Source: Streptomyces sp. DG1A-41 (lineage in GTDB: Bacteria; Actinomycetota; Actinomycetes; Streptomycetales; Streptomycetaceae). From it: a DNA stretch of 64,000 nucleotides. Under the pieces are notes generated by a model, which was not told where the DNA came from, did no database searches, and worked only from the letters and a program-made list of their open reading frames with translations. Position 1 is the first letter of the stretch; each line of letters begins with the position of its first letter. The stretch is from contig NZ_CP146350.1 of NCBI RefSeq assembly GCF_037055355.1, positions 8,331,001-8,395,000 of the forward strand. Reading direction: 5' to 3'. This document shows positions 16,249 through 24,674 of the stretch, one piece after another. A program made the translations under genes and the position numbers.

Positions 16249-17565
16249 ATGACCACCATGGCCGCTCAGCCAGTCCCCGTCCCCAACACCGTCGATGCCA
16301 GAACAGCCCGGAAGGTCACCCTCGCGGGATGCGTCGGCATCTTCGCCGAGCTCTACGACAACGGCATCTTCGGCTTCATGGCCGGAACGCTCGCCGCCGT
16401 CTTCTTCCCCAACTCCGAGAACGCCATCCAGCTCGTCTTCCTCGGCTACGCCGTCTCCTTCTTCTTCCGCCCCCTCGGCGCCGTCATCTGCGGCCACCTC
16501 GGCGACCGCATCGGACGCCAGCGGATGCTGGTCTTCGTCATCCTGCTCATCAGCGTCGCCACCGCGGCCATCGGCCTCCTGCCCACCCACGCGAGCATCG
16601 GCATCGCGGCGCCGGTCCTGCTGATCCTGCTGCGCGTCGCCCAGGGTTTCTCCGTCGGCGGCGAGGCGTCGGGCGCGATGAGCTTCCTTGCCGAGCACGC
16701 CCCGGAGGGCAAGCGCGGCCTCTACACCAGCTACGCGCAGATCGCCTCCTTCCTCTCCCTGCTCACCGGCACGCTGGTCGCCGCCGCCATGACCAGCGGG
16801 CTCGGCACCGAACGCATGGAGTCCTGGGGCTGGCGCATACCGTTCCTGCTCGCCGTCCCGCTCGGCATCACCGGCATCTACATCCGCAAGCGCATCAGTG
16901 ACACGCCCAACTTCACGCGCCTGAAGGAGAAGGGCGGCCTGTCCAAGAACCCCCTGAAGGAGGCGTTCGCCTCCGCCGAGCACCGCCGCGCCATGCTGCT
17001 GGCCCTGTTCATCCCCCTGATGAACGGCTCCGGGTACTACGTCCTGTTCAGCTACATGCCCACCTTCATGAGCAGCGAGCTCGACTTCGGCAAGGTCCAG
17101 GGGCTGCTCGTCACCGCCTCCAGCCTGGTCGCGATCTGTATCGCCATTCCCTACATGGGCCGTCTCTCCGACCGGATCGGGCGCAAGAAGGTCATCGCCG
17201 GCTCGGCGATCGCCATGGCCGTCGTCGGCGTCCCCTGTTACCTGCTGATCGGCACCGGCAACCTCGCCCTCGCCGTCGTTGGCGCCTGTGTCATGGCCGT
17301 CGTGTTCGCCGGGCACACTGGCGTCATCCACATCCTGCTCGTCGAACTGTTCCCCACCCGCGTGCGCTACTCCGCCTACGGCCTGGGCTACAACGTCTCC
17401 TCCGCGCTCTTCGGCGGCACGGCCCCGCTGCTGATGACCTACCTCATCGCCCGCACGGGCAACGTCAACATGCCGGCCTTCTACGCCGTCGTCACCGCCC
17501 TCGGCACGCTCATCGCCGTGTCCCGGGTGAAGGACCGCGCCCACCTGCCCCTGCGCGACGCCTGA
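16249..17565 (+). CDS. MFS transporter, metabolite:H+ symporter (MHS/ProP-like) family
   Basis: This 438-aa membrane protein has 12 predicted hydrophobic segments. Loop 2-3 has the MFS signature GHLGDRIGRQRML, the middle has VAQGFSVGGEASGAMSFLAEHAPEGKRG (an MHS hallmark) and loop 8-9 has GRLSDRIGRKKV. MHS transporters import carboxylates, betaines or amino-acid derivatives. Its place between pxpABC and three catabolic genes makes it the likely importer of the operon's substrate. GGAG lies 8 bases before ATG 16249. Confidence 0.8.
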   Translation: MTTMAAQPVPVPNTVDARTARKVTLAGCVGIFAELYDNGIFGFMAGTLAAVFFPNSENAIQLVFLGYAVSFFFRPLGAVICGHLGDRIGRQRMLVFVILLISVATAAIGLLPTHASIGIAAPVLLILLRVAQGFSVGGEASGAMSFLAEHAPEGKRGLYTSYAQIASFLSLLTGTLVAAAMTSGLGTERMESWGWRIPFLLAVPLGITGIYIRKRISDTPNFTRLKEKGGLSKNPLKEAFASAEHRRAMLLALFIPLMNGSGYYVLFSYMPTFMSSELDFGKVQGLLVTASSLVAICIAIPYMGRLSDRIGRKKVIAGSAIAMAVVGVPCYLLIGTGNLALAVVGACVMAVVFAGHTGVIHILLVELFPTRVRYSAYGLGYNVSSALFGGTAPLLMTYLIARTGNVNMPAFYAVVTALGTLIAVSRVKDRAHLPLRDA

Positions 17566-17612
17566 CAGACCCACGCACCCGCACGCCCCTCACTCCCAAG
17601 GAGCACAGCAGC

Positions 17613-18356
17613 ATGCCCATCTCCGACTACAGGACGGCCCTCGTCACCGGAGCGTCGACCGGCATCGGAGCCGTGGTCGTCGAGCGACTCGCCAAGCGCG
17701 GCCTCGAGGTTCACGCGGTGGCGCGCAACGCCGAGCGGCTCGACGCCCTCGCCCGCGACACCGGTTGCATCCCGCACGCCGTCGACATCACCGACACCGA
17801 GGCGCTCACCGCCGCACTGGACGGCCTGGAGATCGACGTTCTCGTCAACAACGCGGGCGTCTCGCGCACCGGCAACATCCTGACCGCTGACGAGTTCGCC
17901 GTCGACGAGCAGGTCGCCGTCAACATCCAGGCCGTTCTGCACCTGGTGCGCCTGCTCATGCCCGGCATGGTCGAGCGCGACCTCGGCCACATCGTCAACA
18001 TCAGCTCCATCGCCGGCGTCTACAACTTCGGCGGCAACACGATCTACCACGCCACCAAGGCGGCCGTGCACACCCTCTCCCGCCAGCTGCGGGTCGACGG
18101 TTACGGCCGCCGGGTCCGCGTCACCGAGATCTGCCCGGGGCGCGTGGAGACCGAGATCTTCGGCCGCCTGCTCGGCGACATGGAGGAGGCCCAGCGGCAG
18201 TTCTACGACGGCTACGAGTCCCTCAAGCCCGAGGACATCGCCGACTCCATCGAGTTCGCCGTCGACGCGCCCCGGCACGTCAACCTCGGCCACATCGAGA
18301 TCCTGCCCACCTTCCAGGTCCCCGGCGGCCTCAACTTCGAGCGCCGAGAGGGCTGA
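17613..18356 (+). CDS. SDR oxidoreductase, YdfG-like (3-hydroxy acid dehydrogenase type)
   Basis: This 247-aa SDR has TGASTGIGAVVVERLAKRG, VNNAGVSRTG, the catalytic Ser in NISSIAG and YHATKAAV. The second half (MPGMVERDLGHIVN, ICPGRVETEIFG, a ~PEDIADSIEFAVDAP stretch, then HVNLGHIEILPT) follows the YdfG pattern; those enzymes oxidise 3-hydroxy acids such as L-allo-threonine. AAGGAG precedes ATG 17613. It is followed after 3 bp by an aminotransferase. A hydroxy-acid oxidation or reduction step in the same route is inferred. Confidence 0.75.
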   Translation: MPISDYRTALVTGASTGIGAVVVERLAKRGLEVHAVARNAERLDALARDTGCIPHAVDITDTEALTAALDGLEIDVLVNNAGVSRTGNILTADEFAVDEQVAVNIQAVLHLVRLLMPGMVERDLGHIVNISSIAGVYNFGGNTIYHATKAAVHTLSRQLRVDGYGRRVRVTEICPGRVETEIFGRLLGDMEEAQRQFYDGYESLKPEDIADSIEFAVDAPRHVNLGHIEILPTFQVPGGLNFERREG

Positions 18357-18359
18357 GCC

Positions 18360-19574
18360 ATGGACACCGCGGAGCGCGTACGCCGTATCAAGCCCTCGCC
18401 CAGCACGGCGGCCGCCCAGCGCGTACGCGAACTCAAGAGCCAGGGCCTCACCATCTACGACCTGACCGTCGGCGAGCCCGACTTCGACACCCCCGATCAC
18501 GTCAAGGCCGCCGCGATCGAGGCGATCGAGGCGGGCGCAACCAAGTACACCCCCGTGAACGGCACGCCGCGACTGCGCTCGGCCATCGCCGGGAAACTCC
18601 GCGAGCGCCACGCGCTGGAGTGCACCGACGCGCAGATCACGGTCGGCGGCGGAGCCAAGCAGGTCATCTTCCTCGCCCTGATGGCCACCCTGGACGAAGG
18701 GGACGAGGTCATCGTCCCCGCCCCGTACTGGGTGTCCTATCCGGACATGGTCCGCGCGAACGACGGCACACCGGTCGTCGTCGACTGCCCTGAGGCGGAC
18801 GGCTTCAAGCTGACTCCGGAGCGCCTGGGGGCAGCGATCACCGCACAAACGCGCTGGGTCGTGCTCAACACGCCAGGCAACCCGACCGGATCCGCCTACA
18901 CCCCTGCCGAACTGCGCGCGCTGGCCCAGGTGTTGCTGGACCATCCACGGGTGAGCGTCCTCACGGACGAGATCTACGACGAGATCTGGTACCGAGAGGA
19001 GGCCGCCCCGTCACTGGCTGCTGTCGAACCCCAGCTGGCCGAGCGGGTGTTCCTCACCAACGGCGTCTCCAAGACGTACGCGATGACAGGCTGGCGCCTC
19101 GGGTACGGGGTTGGCCCGGCGGATCTGGTGACCGCGATCAACACCCTGCAGTCACAGACGTCCTCCTGCCCCTCCTCCGTGAGCCAGGCCGCCGCTGCCG
19201 CCGCGCTCACAGGACCGCAGGACTTCGTCAGGGACACCGTGCGCGTCTACCGCGAACGCCGCGACGCCACGGTGAAGCTCATCAACGACGTTCCGAAGCT
19301 CAGCTGCACCGTGCCCGACGGGGGCTTCTACCTCCTGGTGAACTGCCGTCATGTCATAGGGCAGTTCACACCGTCGGGAAGCCGGATCCAGAACGACGAG
19401 GACTTCGCCCGCCACCTGCTCGACAGCCGGCAGGTAGCGGTGATCCACGGAGCCGCCTACGGCGCGACCGGCTACTTCCGCATCTCCTTCGCCACGTCAG
19501 CGGACGTCCTCACCGAGGCATGCGCGCGCATCGCGGCCGCATGCGCCGAGCTGTCCTCCGCTCCCTCCGTCTGA
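18360..19574 (+). CDS. PLP-dependent class I/II aminotransferase (aspartate aminotransferase-like)
   Basis: This 404-aa fold-type I enzyme has LTVGEPDFDTPDHV near the start, GGGAKQVIF, VLNTPGNPTGSAYTPAEL, DEIYDEIWY and the PLP lysine in NGVSKTYAMTGWRLGYG, with a terminal Arg in TGYFRISFATS that binds the substrate carboxylate. It probably exchanges the amino group of a dicarboxylic amino acid with a 2-keto acid. Within this cluster the natural substrate would be the glutamate analogue made by PxpABC. Confidence 0.8.
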   Translation: MDTAERVRRIKPSPSTAAAQRVRELKSQGLTIYDLTVGEPDFDTPDHVKAAAIEAIEAGATKYTPVNGTPRLRSAIAGKLRERHALECTDAQITVGGGAKQVIFLALMATLDEGDEVIVPAPYWVSYPDMVRANDGTPVVVDCPEADGFKLTPERLGAAITAQTRWVVLNTPGNPTGSAYTPAELRALAQVLLDHPRVSVLTDEIYDEIWYREEAAPSLAAVEPQLAERVFLTNGVSKTYAMTGWRLGYGVGPADLVTAINTLQSQTSSCPSSVSQAAAAAALTGPQDFVRDTVRVYRERRDATVKLINDVPKLSCTVPDGGFYLLVNCRHVIGQFTPSGSRIQNDEDFARHLLDSRQVAVIHGAAYGATGYFRISFATSADVLTEACARIAAACAELSSAPSV

Positions 19575-19599
19575 AAGCCCCTCCGCCTGAAAGGTCATC

Positions 19600-20274
19600 A
19601 TGATCCGCGTCAGCACGAAGTTCGAGCGGCCTGACGCCGCGCTGGTCGAGCAGCTGCGTGCCTTCTCGTCGGCCACCATCCACGAGGCGCAGGGCCGGCT
19701 CGGGGCGCTGGACTCGGCCATCAAGCCGGTCGACCACCGCATGTCCCTGTGCGGCCCCGCCTTCACGGTCCAGTGCGCACCCCGCGACAACCTGATGCTG
19801 CAGACCGCCATCGCTTACGCTCGCCCCGGCGATGTCGTGGTCGTGTCCGCCGGCGCCTACGAGGAGGCGGGTTCTTTCGGGGACGTCCTCGCCAACGCCT
19901 GCCAGGCCAAGGGGCTCGGCGGCCTGATCACCGACACGGGCGTCCGGGACACCGAGGACCTGCGCGCCCTGGGATTCCCCGTCTTCTCCCGCAGTGTCTC
20001 CATCAAGGGCACGGTCAAGGAGACTGTCGGACCGATGTGCGAGCCGGTCACCATCGGCGGCGTACTCGTCCGCCCCGGAGACGTGATGCGGGCCGACGCC
20101 GACGGCGTGGTCGTCATTCGCCGCGAGGACGCCGCGGAGGTGGTCACCGCGTCGCAGGAACGAGTCGATGCCGAGGCCGGGTACATTGCTGCCTACCGGA
20201 CGGGCAAAACCGTCGTCGAGATGTGCAACCTCGCCCCGCTTCTCGCGTCGAAGGGGCTGGTGATCGAGGACTAG
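19600..20274 (+). CDS. RraA-like class II aldolase (HMG/CHA aldolase family)
   Basis: This 224-aa protein has a SSATIHEAQGRLGALD start, the ATP/pyruvate-loop region GSFGDVLANACQAKGLGGLITDTGVRDTEDL with the conserved Arg-Asp pair, FSRSVSIKGTVKETVGPM and RPGDVMRADADGVVVI. These match the 4-hydroxy-4-methyl-2-oxoglutarate / 4-carboxy-4-hydroxy-2-oxoadipate aldolase group more than the RNase-E inhibitor RraA. Those enzymes need Mg2+ and release pyruvate from a 4-hydroxy-2-oxo acid. AAGG precedes ATG 19600. It ends the seven-gene run. Confidence 0.75.
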   Translation: MIRVSTKFERPDAALVEQLRAFSSATIHEAQGRLGALDSAIKPVDHRMSLCGPAFTVQCAPRDNLMLQTAIAYARPGDVVVVSAGAYEEAGSFGDVLANACQAKGLGGLITDTGVRDTEDLRALGFPVFSRSVSIKGTVKETVGPMCEPVTIGGVLVRPGDVMRADADGVVVIRREDAAEVVTASQERVDAEAGYIAAYRTGKTVVEMCNLAPLLASKGLVIED

Positions 20275-20583
20275 CGACACCGTTCAGTGCGATGCCGGCG
20301 GGCAGTGGTCTTTGGTGCGGTTTCAGGGGTCGGTGACTCGGCCGCTGTCGACGTGCCACGCGCCGCCGCCAACGCCAGCGGTTCTGCGCCGTTCCGCGAC
20401 CTGGCCTCCTTGGCGTAACGGTATCCCCCCGACCGTGCAGCCGGCGGTTCAGCGCCACACACATCACCACGTCCCGCTGAGCACACACCACGAACAAATC
20501 ACGCCCTCTCTCCGGCGTACCCGCCCGCCCGCAGAGCAACGACGCGGACACGGCGGTGCCCTGGTCCGACCCGCTGTGGGCCG
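20275..20583. other. gap after the aldolase gene
   Basis: No recognisable gene, no clear terminator and no repeats that I can support. Low coding character in all frames. Confidence 0.3.
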
Positions 20584-21118
20584 GACCACGGCGCCGCCAA
20601 GTCGCCCACCCTGGCCCGCCGCATCGGCGAGCCGGTCGCCGTCGCGCTGGGCAAGGGCGCCGGTGACACCGCCGCCGCGCTCGCCGAGCACGGCGCGGTC
20701 GAGGTCCTCACGCACGAGGCCGCCGACTACGCCGACTACCCGGTCGTGCCGAAGGTCGACGCCCTCCAGGTGGCCGTGGCGTCAACGGCTCGGAGAACTT
20801 CGCGATCATCGAGGCGCTCGCCGACTCCCTCGGTGCCGCTGTCGGTGCCTCGCGTGCCGCGGTCGACGCCGACTGGTACCCGCACACCAACCAGGTCGGC
20901 CAGACCGGCAAGAGCGTTTCCCCGCAGCTGTACATTGCCAACGGCATCTCCGGCGCGATCCAGCACGGCGCCGGTATGCAGACCTCGAAGACGATCGTGG
21001 CGATCAACAAGGACGCCGAGGCCCCGATCTTCGACCTCGTCGACGACGGCGTCGTCGGCGACCTCTTCGAGTCGTCCCGGCCCTCAACGACGAGATCAGA
21101 GCCGCGCATGCCTGCTAG
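20584..21118 (+). pseudogene. etfA: electron transfer flavoprotein alpha subunit (etfA) remnant
   Basis: The first part reads [39 protein letters not shown] and then [12 protein letters not shown], the N-terminal domain of ETF alpha. The text then jumps, after a frame change near 20780, to [45 protein letters not shown] and [12 protein letters not shown], the FAD-binding C-terminal domain. About 150 middle residues are missing. A second one-base loss near 21070 (in [14 protein letters not shown]) shifts the frame again before a stop at 21118. Clearly non-functional. Confidence 0.75.
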
Positions 21119-21255
21119 CGGTCAACTGCCGCACATCTCCACGGGAGACCCGTTCCGGGAGAACATCCGTCAGGGTACGGAACCAGGCAGGCAGGCGCAG
21201 GCGTGCATCCAGGCCGGGCAGTTGGCACCAGACGAGTTCACGATCGGCATGGGCT
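21119..21255 (+). pseudogene. adk: adenylate kinase (adk) fragment
   Basis: The stretch encodes [43 protein letters not shown]. It matches the NMP-binding region of adenylate kinase, where ISTGDLFR and AGQLVPDEVTIGM are typical. The P-loop upstream and the LID and C-terminal parts downstream are absent. It directly abuts the etfA remnant, so unrelated gene pieces were joined by deletion or transposition next to the IS. Confidence 0.65.
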
Positions 21256-21318
21256 GGTCCGTCACGACGCCTCCCCGGCGTAGCGAGAAGCCCCTCATTC
21301 ATGAGGGGGAGGAGTCGC

Positions 21319-21345
21319 GTGAACCTTCCCCTTGATCGTGGACAC
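21319..21345 (+). repeat. left inverted repeat of the IS3-family element
   Basis: The 27-bp repeat starts GTGAACCTTCCCC and ends TGGACAC. It matches the complement of 22578-22604 except at positions 6, 7, 14 and 20. Confidence 0.8.
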
Positions 21346-21386
21346 CTGGAGACTGGGACCTGAGGTTCCAGGGGAAGTAGCACCAG

Positions 21387-21686
21387 GTGGGAAGCAAGTA
21401 CACGAAGCGGTACACCGAAGAGTTCAAGCGGGACGCGATCGCGCTCGTCGACTCCTCGGGCAAGACGGTCACGGCGGTCGCCAGGGAACTCGGCATCAGC
21501 TCCGAGTCCCTGCGCGGCTGGTACCGCAAGGCGAAGGCGGAGCAGGGCGAGGGCGCTCCCGGCGAATTGAGCAGTGCCGAGCGCGAGGAGCTCAAGCGGC
21601 TGCGGCGGGAGAACCGCGAGCAGCAGCAGACGATCGAGATCCTGAAAAAAGCGACCGCCTTCTTCGTGAAGGAGAACGACCGGTGA
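21387..21686 (+). CDS. IS3-family transposase OrfA (helix-turn-helix)
   Basis: This 99-aa protein has the HTH_Tnp_1 sequence YTEEFKRDAIALVDSSGKTV, VARELGISSESLRGWYRKAK, then a leucine-zipper-like tail (ELKRLRRENREQQQTIEILKK). It binds the IS ends. GTG 21387 has AGGGGAAG upstream. A run of six A then G (21645-21651) near the end is like IS3 frameshift sites, but here the A-run is in a different codon phase from the canonical A-AAA-AAG. OrfB is in the -1 frame. Confidence 0.85.
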   Translation: MGSKYTKRYTEEFKRDAIALVDSSGKTVTAVARELGISSESLRGWYRKAKAEQGEGAPGELSSAEREELKRLRRENREQQQTIEILKKATAFFVKENDR

Positions 21687-22570
21687 GCGAGTTGTGCCGG
21701 TTCATCCATGCGGAGAAGGCGAACTACCCGATCGTTCTGTTGTGCCGGGTGCTGCACGTCGCCCGCTCCTCCTACTACGCGTGGCGCGAGGGCGGGGCCG
21801 CCCGCCATGCCCGGCAGGCCGCCGACGACGCGCTCGCGCACGAGATCACGGTGCTGCACGTCGCCTCCCGCCGCACCTACGGTGTCCCGCGCATCCACGC
21901 CGAACTGCGGCGTCTGGGGCGGCGGGTGAACCGCAAGCGCATCGCCCGCGTGATGCGCGAGCGCGACATCCGAGGCGTCACCCGGCGCAAGCGCCGCTCG
22001 TTGACCCGGCCCGACAAGAAGGCGAAGCCGGCCCCTGACCTGATCGGCCGCGACTTCCACGCCGAGCGGCCCGGGATCAAGCTGGTCGGCGACATCACCT
22101 ACCTGCCCACTGCCGAGGGCTGGCTCTACCTCGCCTGCTGGCTGGACCTGGCCACCCGCGAGGTCGTCGGTTATGCCATGGCTGATCACCACCGCGCAGA
22201 ACTCGTCGTGGACGCCCTCGACATGGCCTACGGCCGAGGCGGCCTGGAGCCCGGCTGCGTGATCCACAGTGACCGCGGCAGCGAATACACCTCGACTCAG
22301 TTCTGCGACCGAATAGGGGAGTTGGGACTGCAGAACAGTTGCGGACGCACCGGATCTTGCTTCGACAACGCGGCCGCGGAGAGTTTCTGGGCCCTGCTCA
22401 AGGAAGAGATCGGCACCCGCATCTGGCCCGACCGGGCCACCGCCCGCGCCGAGGTCTTCACCTTCATCGAGACCTTCTACAACCGCCGCCGCCTGCGCAA
22501 GCACAAGACCTTCGGCTACCTCACCCCGGCCGAGACCAGACAGCGGCACCAACACGCCCTCGCGGCATAA
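21683..22570 (+). CDS. IS3-family transposase OrfB (DDE integrase core)
   Basis: This 295-aa protein has HTH_21 (YGVPRIHAELRRLGRRVNRKRIARVMRE) and an rve DDE core: Asp in GDITYLPTAEGW, Asp in VIHSDRGSEYTS and Glu in FDNAAAESFWALLKEE, with the family ending FYNRRRLRKHKTFGYLTPAE. GTG 21683 overlaps the orfA stop (GTGA). The frame is open upstream to 21332, so a frameshifted OrfAB fusion is possible. Confidence 0.85.
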   Translation: MSELCRFIHAEKANYPIVLLCRVLHVARSSYYAWREGGAARHARQAADDALAHEITVLHVASRRTYGVPRIHAELRRLGRRVNRKRIARVMRERDIRGVTRRKRRSLTRPDKKAKPAPDLIGRDFHAERPGIKLVGDITYLPTAEGWLYLACWLDLATREVVGYAMADHHRAELVVDALDMAYGRGGLEPGCVIHSDRGSEYTSTQFCDRIGELGLQNSCGRTGSCFDNAAAESFWALLKEEIGTRIWPDRATARAEVFTFIETFYNRRRLRKHKTFGYLTPAETRQRHQHALAA

Positions 22571-22577
22571 CCGACGA

Positions 22578-22604
22578 GTGTCCAAGATCACGGGGAAACT
22601 TCAC
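22578..22604 (-). repeat. right inverted repeat of the IS3-family element
   Basis: Partner of 21319-21345. The stop codon of the following excisionase-like gene (22601-22603) lies inside this repeat, showing that the IS truncated that gene. Confidence 0.8.
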
Positions 22605-22828
22605 TTGAAGATCTCGGCCCTCTTGTACAGGACCTTGGCGTTCCTGCCTCGGCCGAGCTTGTAGCCCTTCAAGCCCAGTTTCGATGCCTCCCTATAGACC
22701 CAGCTCGTGGACATATCGAGCATCGCAGCGACCTCAGAAGTGTCCATAAGGACGGGCTCGACGCTACGACGCCTGCGCGACGAGTCGATATCGGTGCGGG
22801 TCTGGTCGGGGTGCGACTGCGGTTCCAC
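22601..22828 (-). pseudogene. excisionase-like HTH protein, 3' end replaced by the IS
   Basis: From GTG 22828 (AAGGAG 10 bases upstream) the product is about 75 aa: an Arg-rich lead, then LMDTSEVAAMLDMSTSWVYREASKLGLKGYKLGRGRNAKVLYKRAEI. This is a MerR/AlpA-type winged helix as in excisionases of actinobacterial integrative elements. The stop comes from the IS end, so the natural C-terminus is lost. A TTG 6 bases further up is an alternative start. No integrase gene remains beside it. Confidence 0.55.
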
Positions 22829-23412
22829 GGGCAAGATGCTCCTTGAGGCTGGCCTGAGCCTGATCGCTGCAGCGGCTCGCGCTCTGTTCTGGCCGAATTC
22901 CAAACGTCCTGACACCCGCCCTGTGCCACCGTCAAGAGTCACAGGACGAGCCACAGCCATGGTCGTGAGAATCGCCGGTTTGGCTAACCGGCGATCCGCC
23001 GCTATGTTGCCGCGCTGCTTCGGCCACTCAGATTCATGGAACTGTGGGTGCTCCTTCTTTGAGGCGGGAAACGAGGGGCCTGGGCCAGCTGACCCATGGC
23101 GGCGCGTGGTCCGACTTCCGGTCGAGCGCCTTCGCTCCTGCTTACCGTCCAGACCGTTCGCGTGACGGTGATCACGGACGTCGTTCGGGGGGTGCTGCGT
23201 AGGCTTGGGCCGTCGCCACGGTGGGGTCCACGAGAGTGGGCGAAGCCCTCCCCCGGCAGCCTGACGAGGCGTCAGAAAAGTGAGCAAGTGGTCAGCATGA
23301 GTCCTGAAGAACCTGGGGACAGCTGCCCGAACATGCGACTCGTTGTAGGGTGTGGAAACAGCCCTTGACCTGCAAAAACGCAGGCAGGGAGCCTACTTGT
23401 GGGAGTGTTGCG
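22829..23412. other. 584-bp gap between the excisionase remnant and panD
   Basis: No convincing gene or RNA. It has lower GC than its surroundings up to 23300. A small stem (CCTGC-N6-GCAGG, 23371-23386) lies in the panD leader, and TTGACC at 23367 may be a -35 box. It may be the junction between mobile DNA and the chromosome. Confidence 0.3.
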
Positions 23413-23832
23413 ATGTTGCGTACTATGTTCAAGTCCAAGATCCACCGAGCCACCGTCACCCAGGCCGACCTGCACTACGTGGGATCGGTGACCATCGACG
23501 CCGACCTGCTCGACGCCGCCGACCTGCTGCCCGGCGAGCTCGTGCACATCGTGGACATCACCAACGGCGCCCGGCTGGAGACGTACGTGATCGAGGGCGA
23601 GCGAGGGTCCGGTGTCGTCGGGATCAACGGGGCCGCCGCCCATCTCGTCCACCCCGGCGACCTCGTGATCATCATCAGCTACGCCCAGGTGACGGACGCC
23701 GAGGCGCGGGCACTCACCCCCCGGGTCGTGCACGTGGACGGCGACAACCGGGTCGTGGCCCTCGGCGCCGACCCGTCCGAGCCGGTACCGGGCTCGGACC
23801 AGCAGCGCAGCCCGCAGGCCGTCCGGGCCTGA
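23413..23832 (+). CDS. panD: aspartate 1-decarboxylase
   Basis: This 139-aa proenzyme contains [29 protein letters not shown]. The Gly-Ser pair in YVGSVT is the self-cleavage site that makes the pyruvoyl cofactor, and [29 protein letters not shown] is the usual following region. It converts aspartate to beta-alanine for pantothenate and CoA. ATG 23413 has GGGAGTG upstream. It stands alone, without panB or panC nearby. Confidence 0.9.
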   Translation: MLRTMFKSKIHRATVTQADLHYVGSVTIDADLLDAADLLPGELVHIVDITNGARLETYVIEGERGSGVVGINGAAAHLVHPGDLVIIISYAQVTDAEARALTPRVVHVDGDNRVVALGADPSEPVPGSDQQRSPQAVRA

Positions 23833-23860
23833 CCGACGTACAGGGGACAGGAGTGTGTCC

Positions 23861-24205
23861 ATGAGGGACCTGGAGATCCGCGACGACCGGGCGGCGGGCC
23901 GCCTGGAGGCGGTGTCCGGCGGTGAAGTCGTCGGCCGCATCGAGTACTTCGCCCTCGACAGTCCCGAACGCGCGCTCGTGCCGGTGCACACGATCGTCGA
24001 ACCGGCCCACGAGGGCCAGGGCATCGCGGGCGCGCTGGCCCGAGAGCTCTACGGCATCGCCGGCCGCGAGCACAGCGCCGTCGCCCCGCTCTGCCCCTAC
24101 GTCGTCAAGTGGTCCGAGCGCCATCCCGACGAGGCTCCACCGGCTGACGAGGCACTGCTGACAGCGGCGAAGGACTGGCTGACCGAACACCCCGGCCGCT
24201 TCTGA
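23861..24205 (+). CDS. GCN5-related N-acetyltransferase-like protein (YidJ/NATD1 type)
   Basis: This 114-aa protein of the small GNAT-like (YjdJ/NATD1) family contains VVGRIEYFALDSPERALVPVHTIVEPAHEGQGIAGALARELYGIA, then VAPLCPYVVKWSERHPD. The EGQGIAGALA block is the acyl-CoA-binding loop and CPYVVKW is typical of this subfamily. ATG 23861 is chosen; a GTG at 23855 with AGGAG upstream is equally possible. It lies 28 bp after panD. Confidence 0.75.
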   Translation: MRDLEIRDDRAAGRLEAVSGGEVVGRIEYFALDSPERALVPVHTIVEPAHEGQGIAGALARELYGIAGREHSAVAPLCPYVVKWSERHPDEAPPADEALLTAAKDWLTEHPGRF

Positions 24206-24361
24206 TCCCGAGCCGGGACATGCGGTGTCCGACCCTGACCCCGACCCCATTACCCCCACCTGGCCCCTCCCCGTCCCGCGCGGGGGTGACTGGGGAGGCA
24301 GTCGACGGGTAGGCGTGGGAGTAGTCCAGAGCCGGAGCCGAGCGACTGGCTGGAGGACCTC

Positions 24362-24640
24362 ATGACGAATCCGTATCCCGACCCCGTGCAGCCGGGACCG
24401 ACGCCGGGCCCGGAGCCGCACCCCGATCCGGTGCCGAACCCGCAGCCTCCGCCGGGCCCGGAGCCGACCCCGCCGCCCCCGGCACCGACCCCGCCGCCGG
24501 GCCCGGCTCCGACCCCACCCCCGGGCCCGGAGCCGACCCCACCCCCGGGCCCCGACCCGGTGCCGGGACCCGACCCGTCCCCGATCCCGCCGGGACCGGA
24601 ACCCGTACCGAACCCCGAGCCGGGCCCGCCGCTGTCCTGA
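24362..24640 (+). CDS. 92-aa proline-rich repeat protein
   Basis: The product is nearly all P, G, E, T, D and A, built from PGPEP, PTPPP and PDPVPG repeats, with no signal peptide and no hydrophobic segment. GGAGG is 5 bases before ATG 24362, so translation is plausible. I do not recognise a family. It may be an extended, polyproline-II rod-like peptide or a cell-wall linker. It is followed by a strong terminator, which supports an independent transcript. The reverse strand is also open, so coding status is not certain. Confidence 0.5.
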   Translation: MTNPYPDPVQPGPTPGPEPHPDPVPNPQPPPGPEPTPPPPAPTPPPGPAPTPPPGPEPTPPPGPDPVPGPDPSPIPPGPEPVPNPEPGPPLS

Positions 24641-24674
24641 ACGGCGGCATGAGAACCGGCGAGAGAACCGGCAA

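Larger units (their letters stand above)
21319..22604 (+). mobile_element. IS3-family insertion sequence (1286 bp)
   Basis: The element is bounded by 27-bp imperfect inverted repeats (23 of 27 match) that contain a TG...CA tip. It contains overlapping orfA and orfB in IS3 order. I see no flanking target duplication. The right end truncates an excisionase-like gene, and the left end abuts decayed etfA/adk pieces. Both orfs look intact, so it may be active. Confidence 0.85.

Noticed and set aside
16060..17574. A 504-codon minus-strand frame over the MHS transporter
   Set aside because: It is antisense to a clear 12-helix transporter and is Glu/Gly/Asp-rich without motifs.
21645..21651. Canonical -1 frameshift site A-AAA-AAG in the IS3 element
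   Set aside because: The six A and G are present but in a codon phase where both tRNAs would not re-pair normally, and orfB has its own start with GTGA overlap.
24362..24640. Tandem DNA repeat (minisatellite) instead of a gene
   Set aside because: The units vary at codon third positions and keep the reading frame, and a ribosome site and terminator frame the ORF, so a gene is preferred, though not certain.
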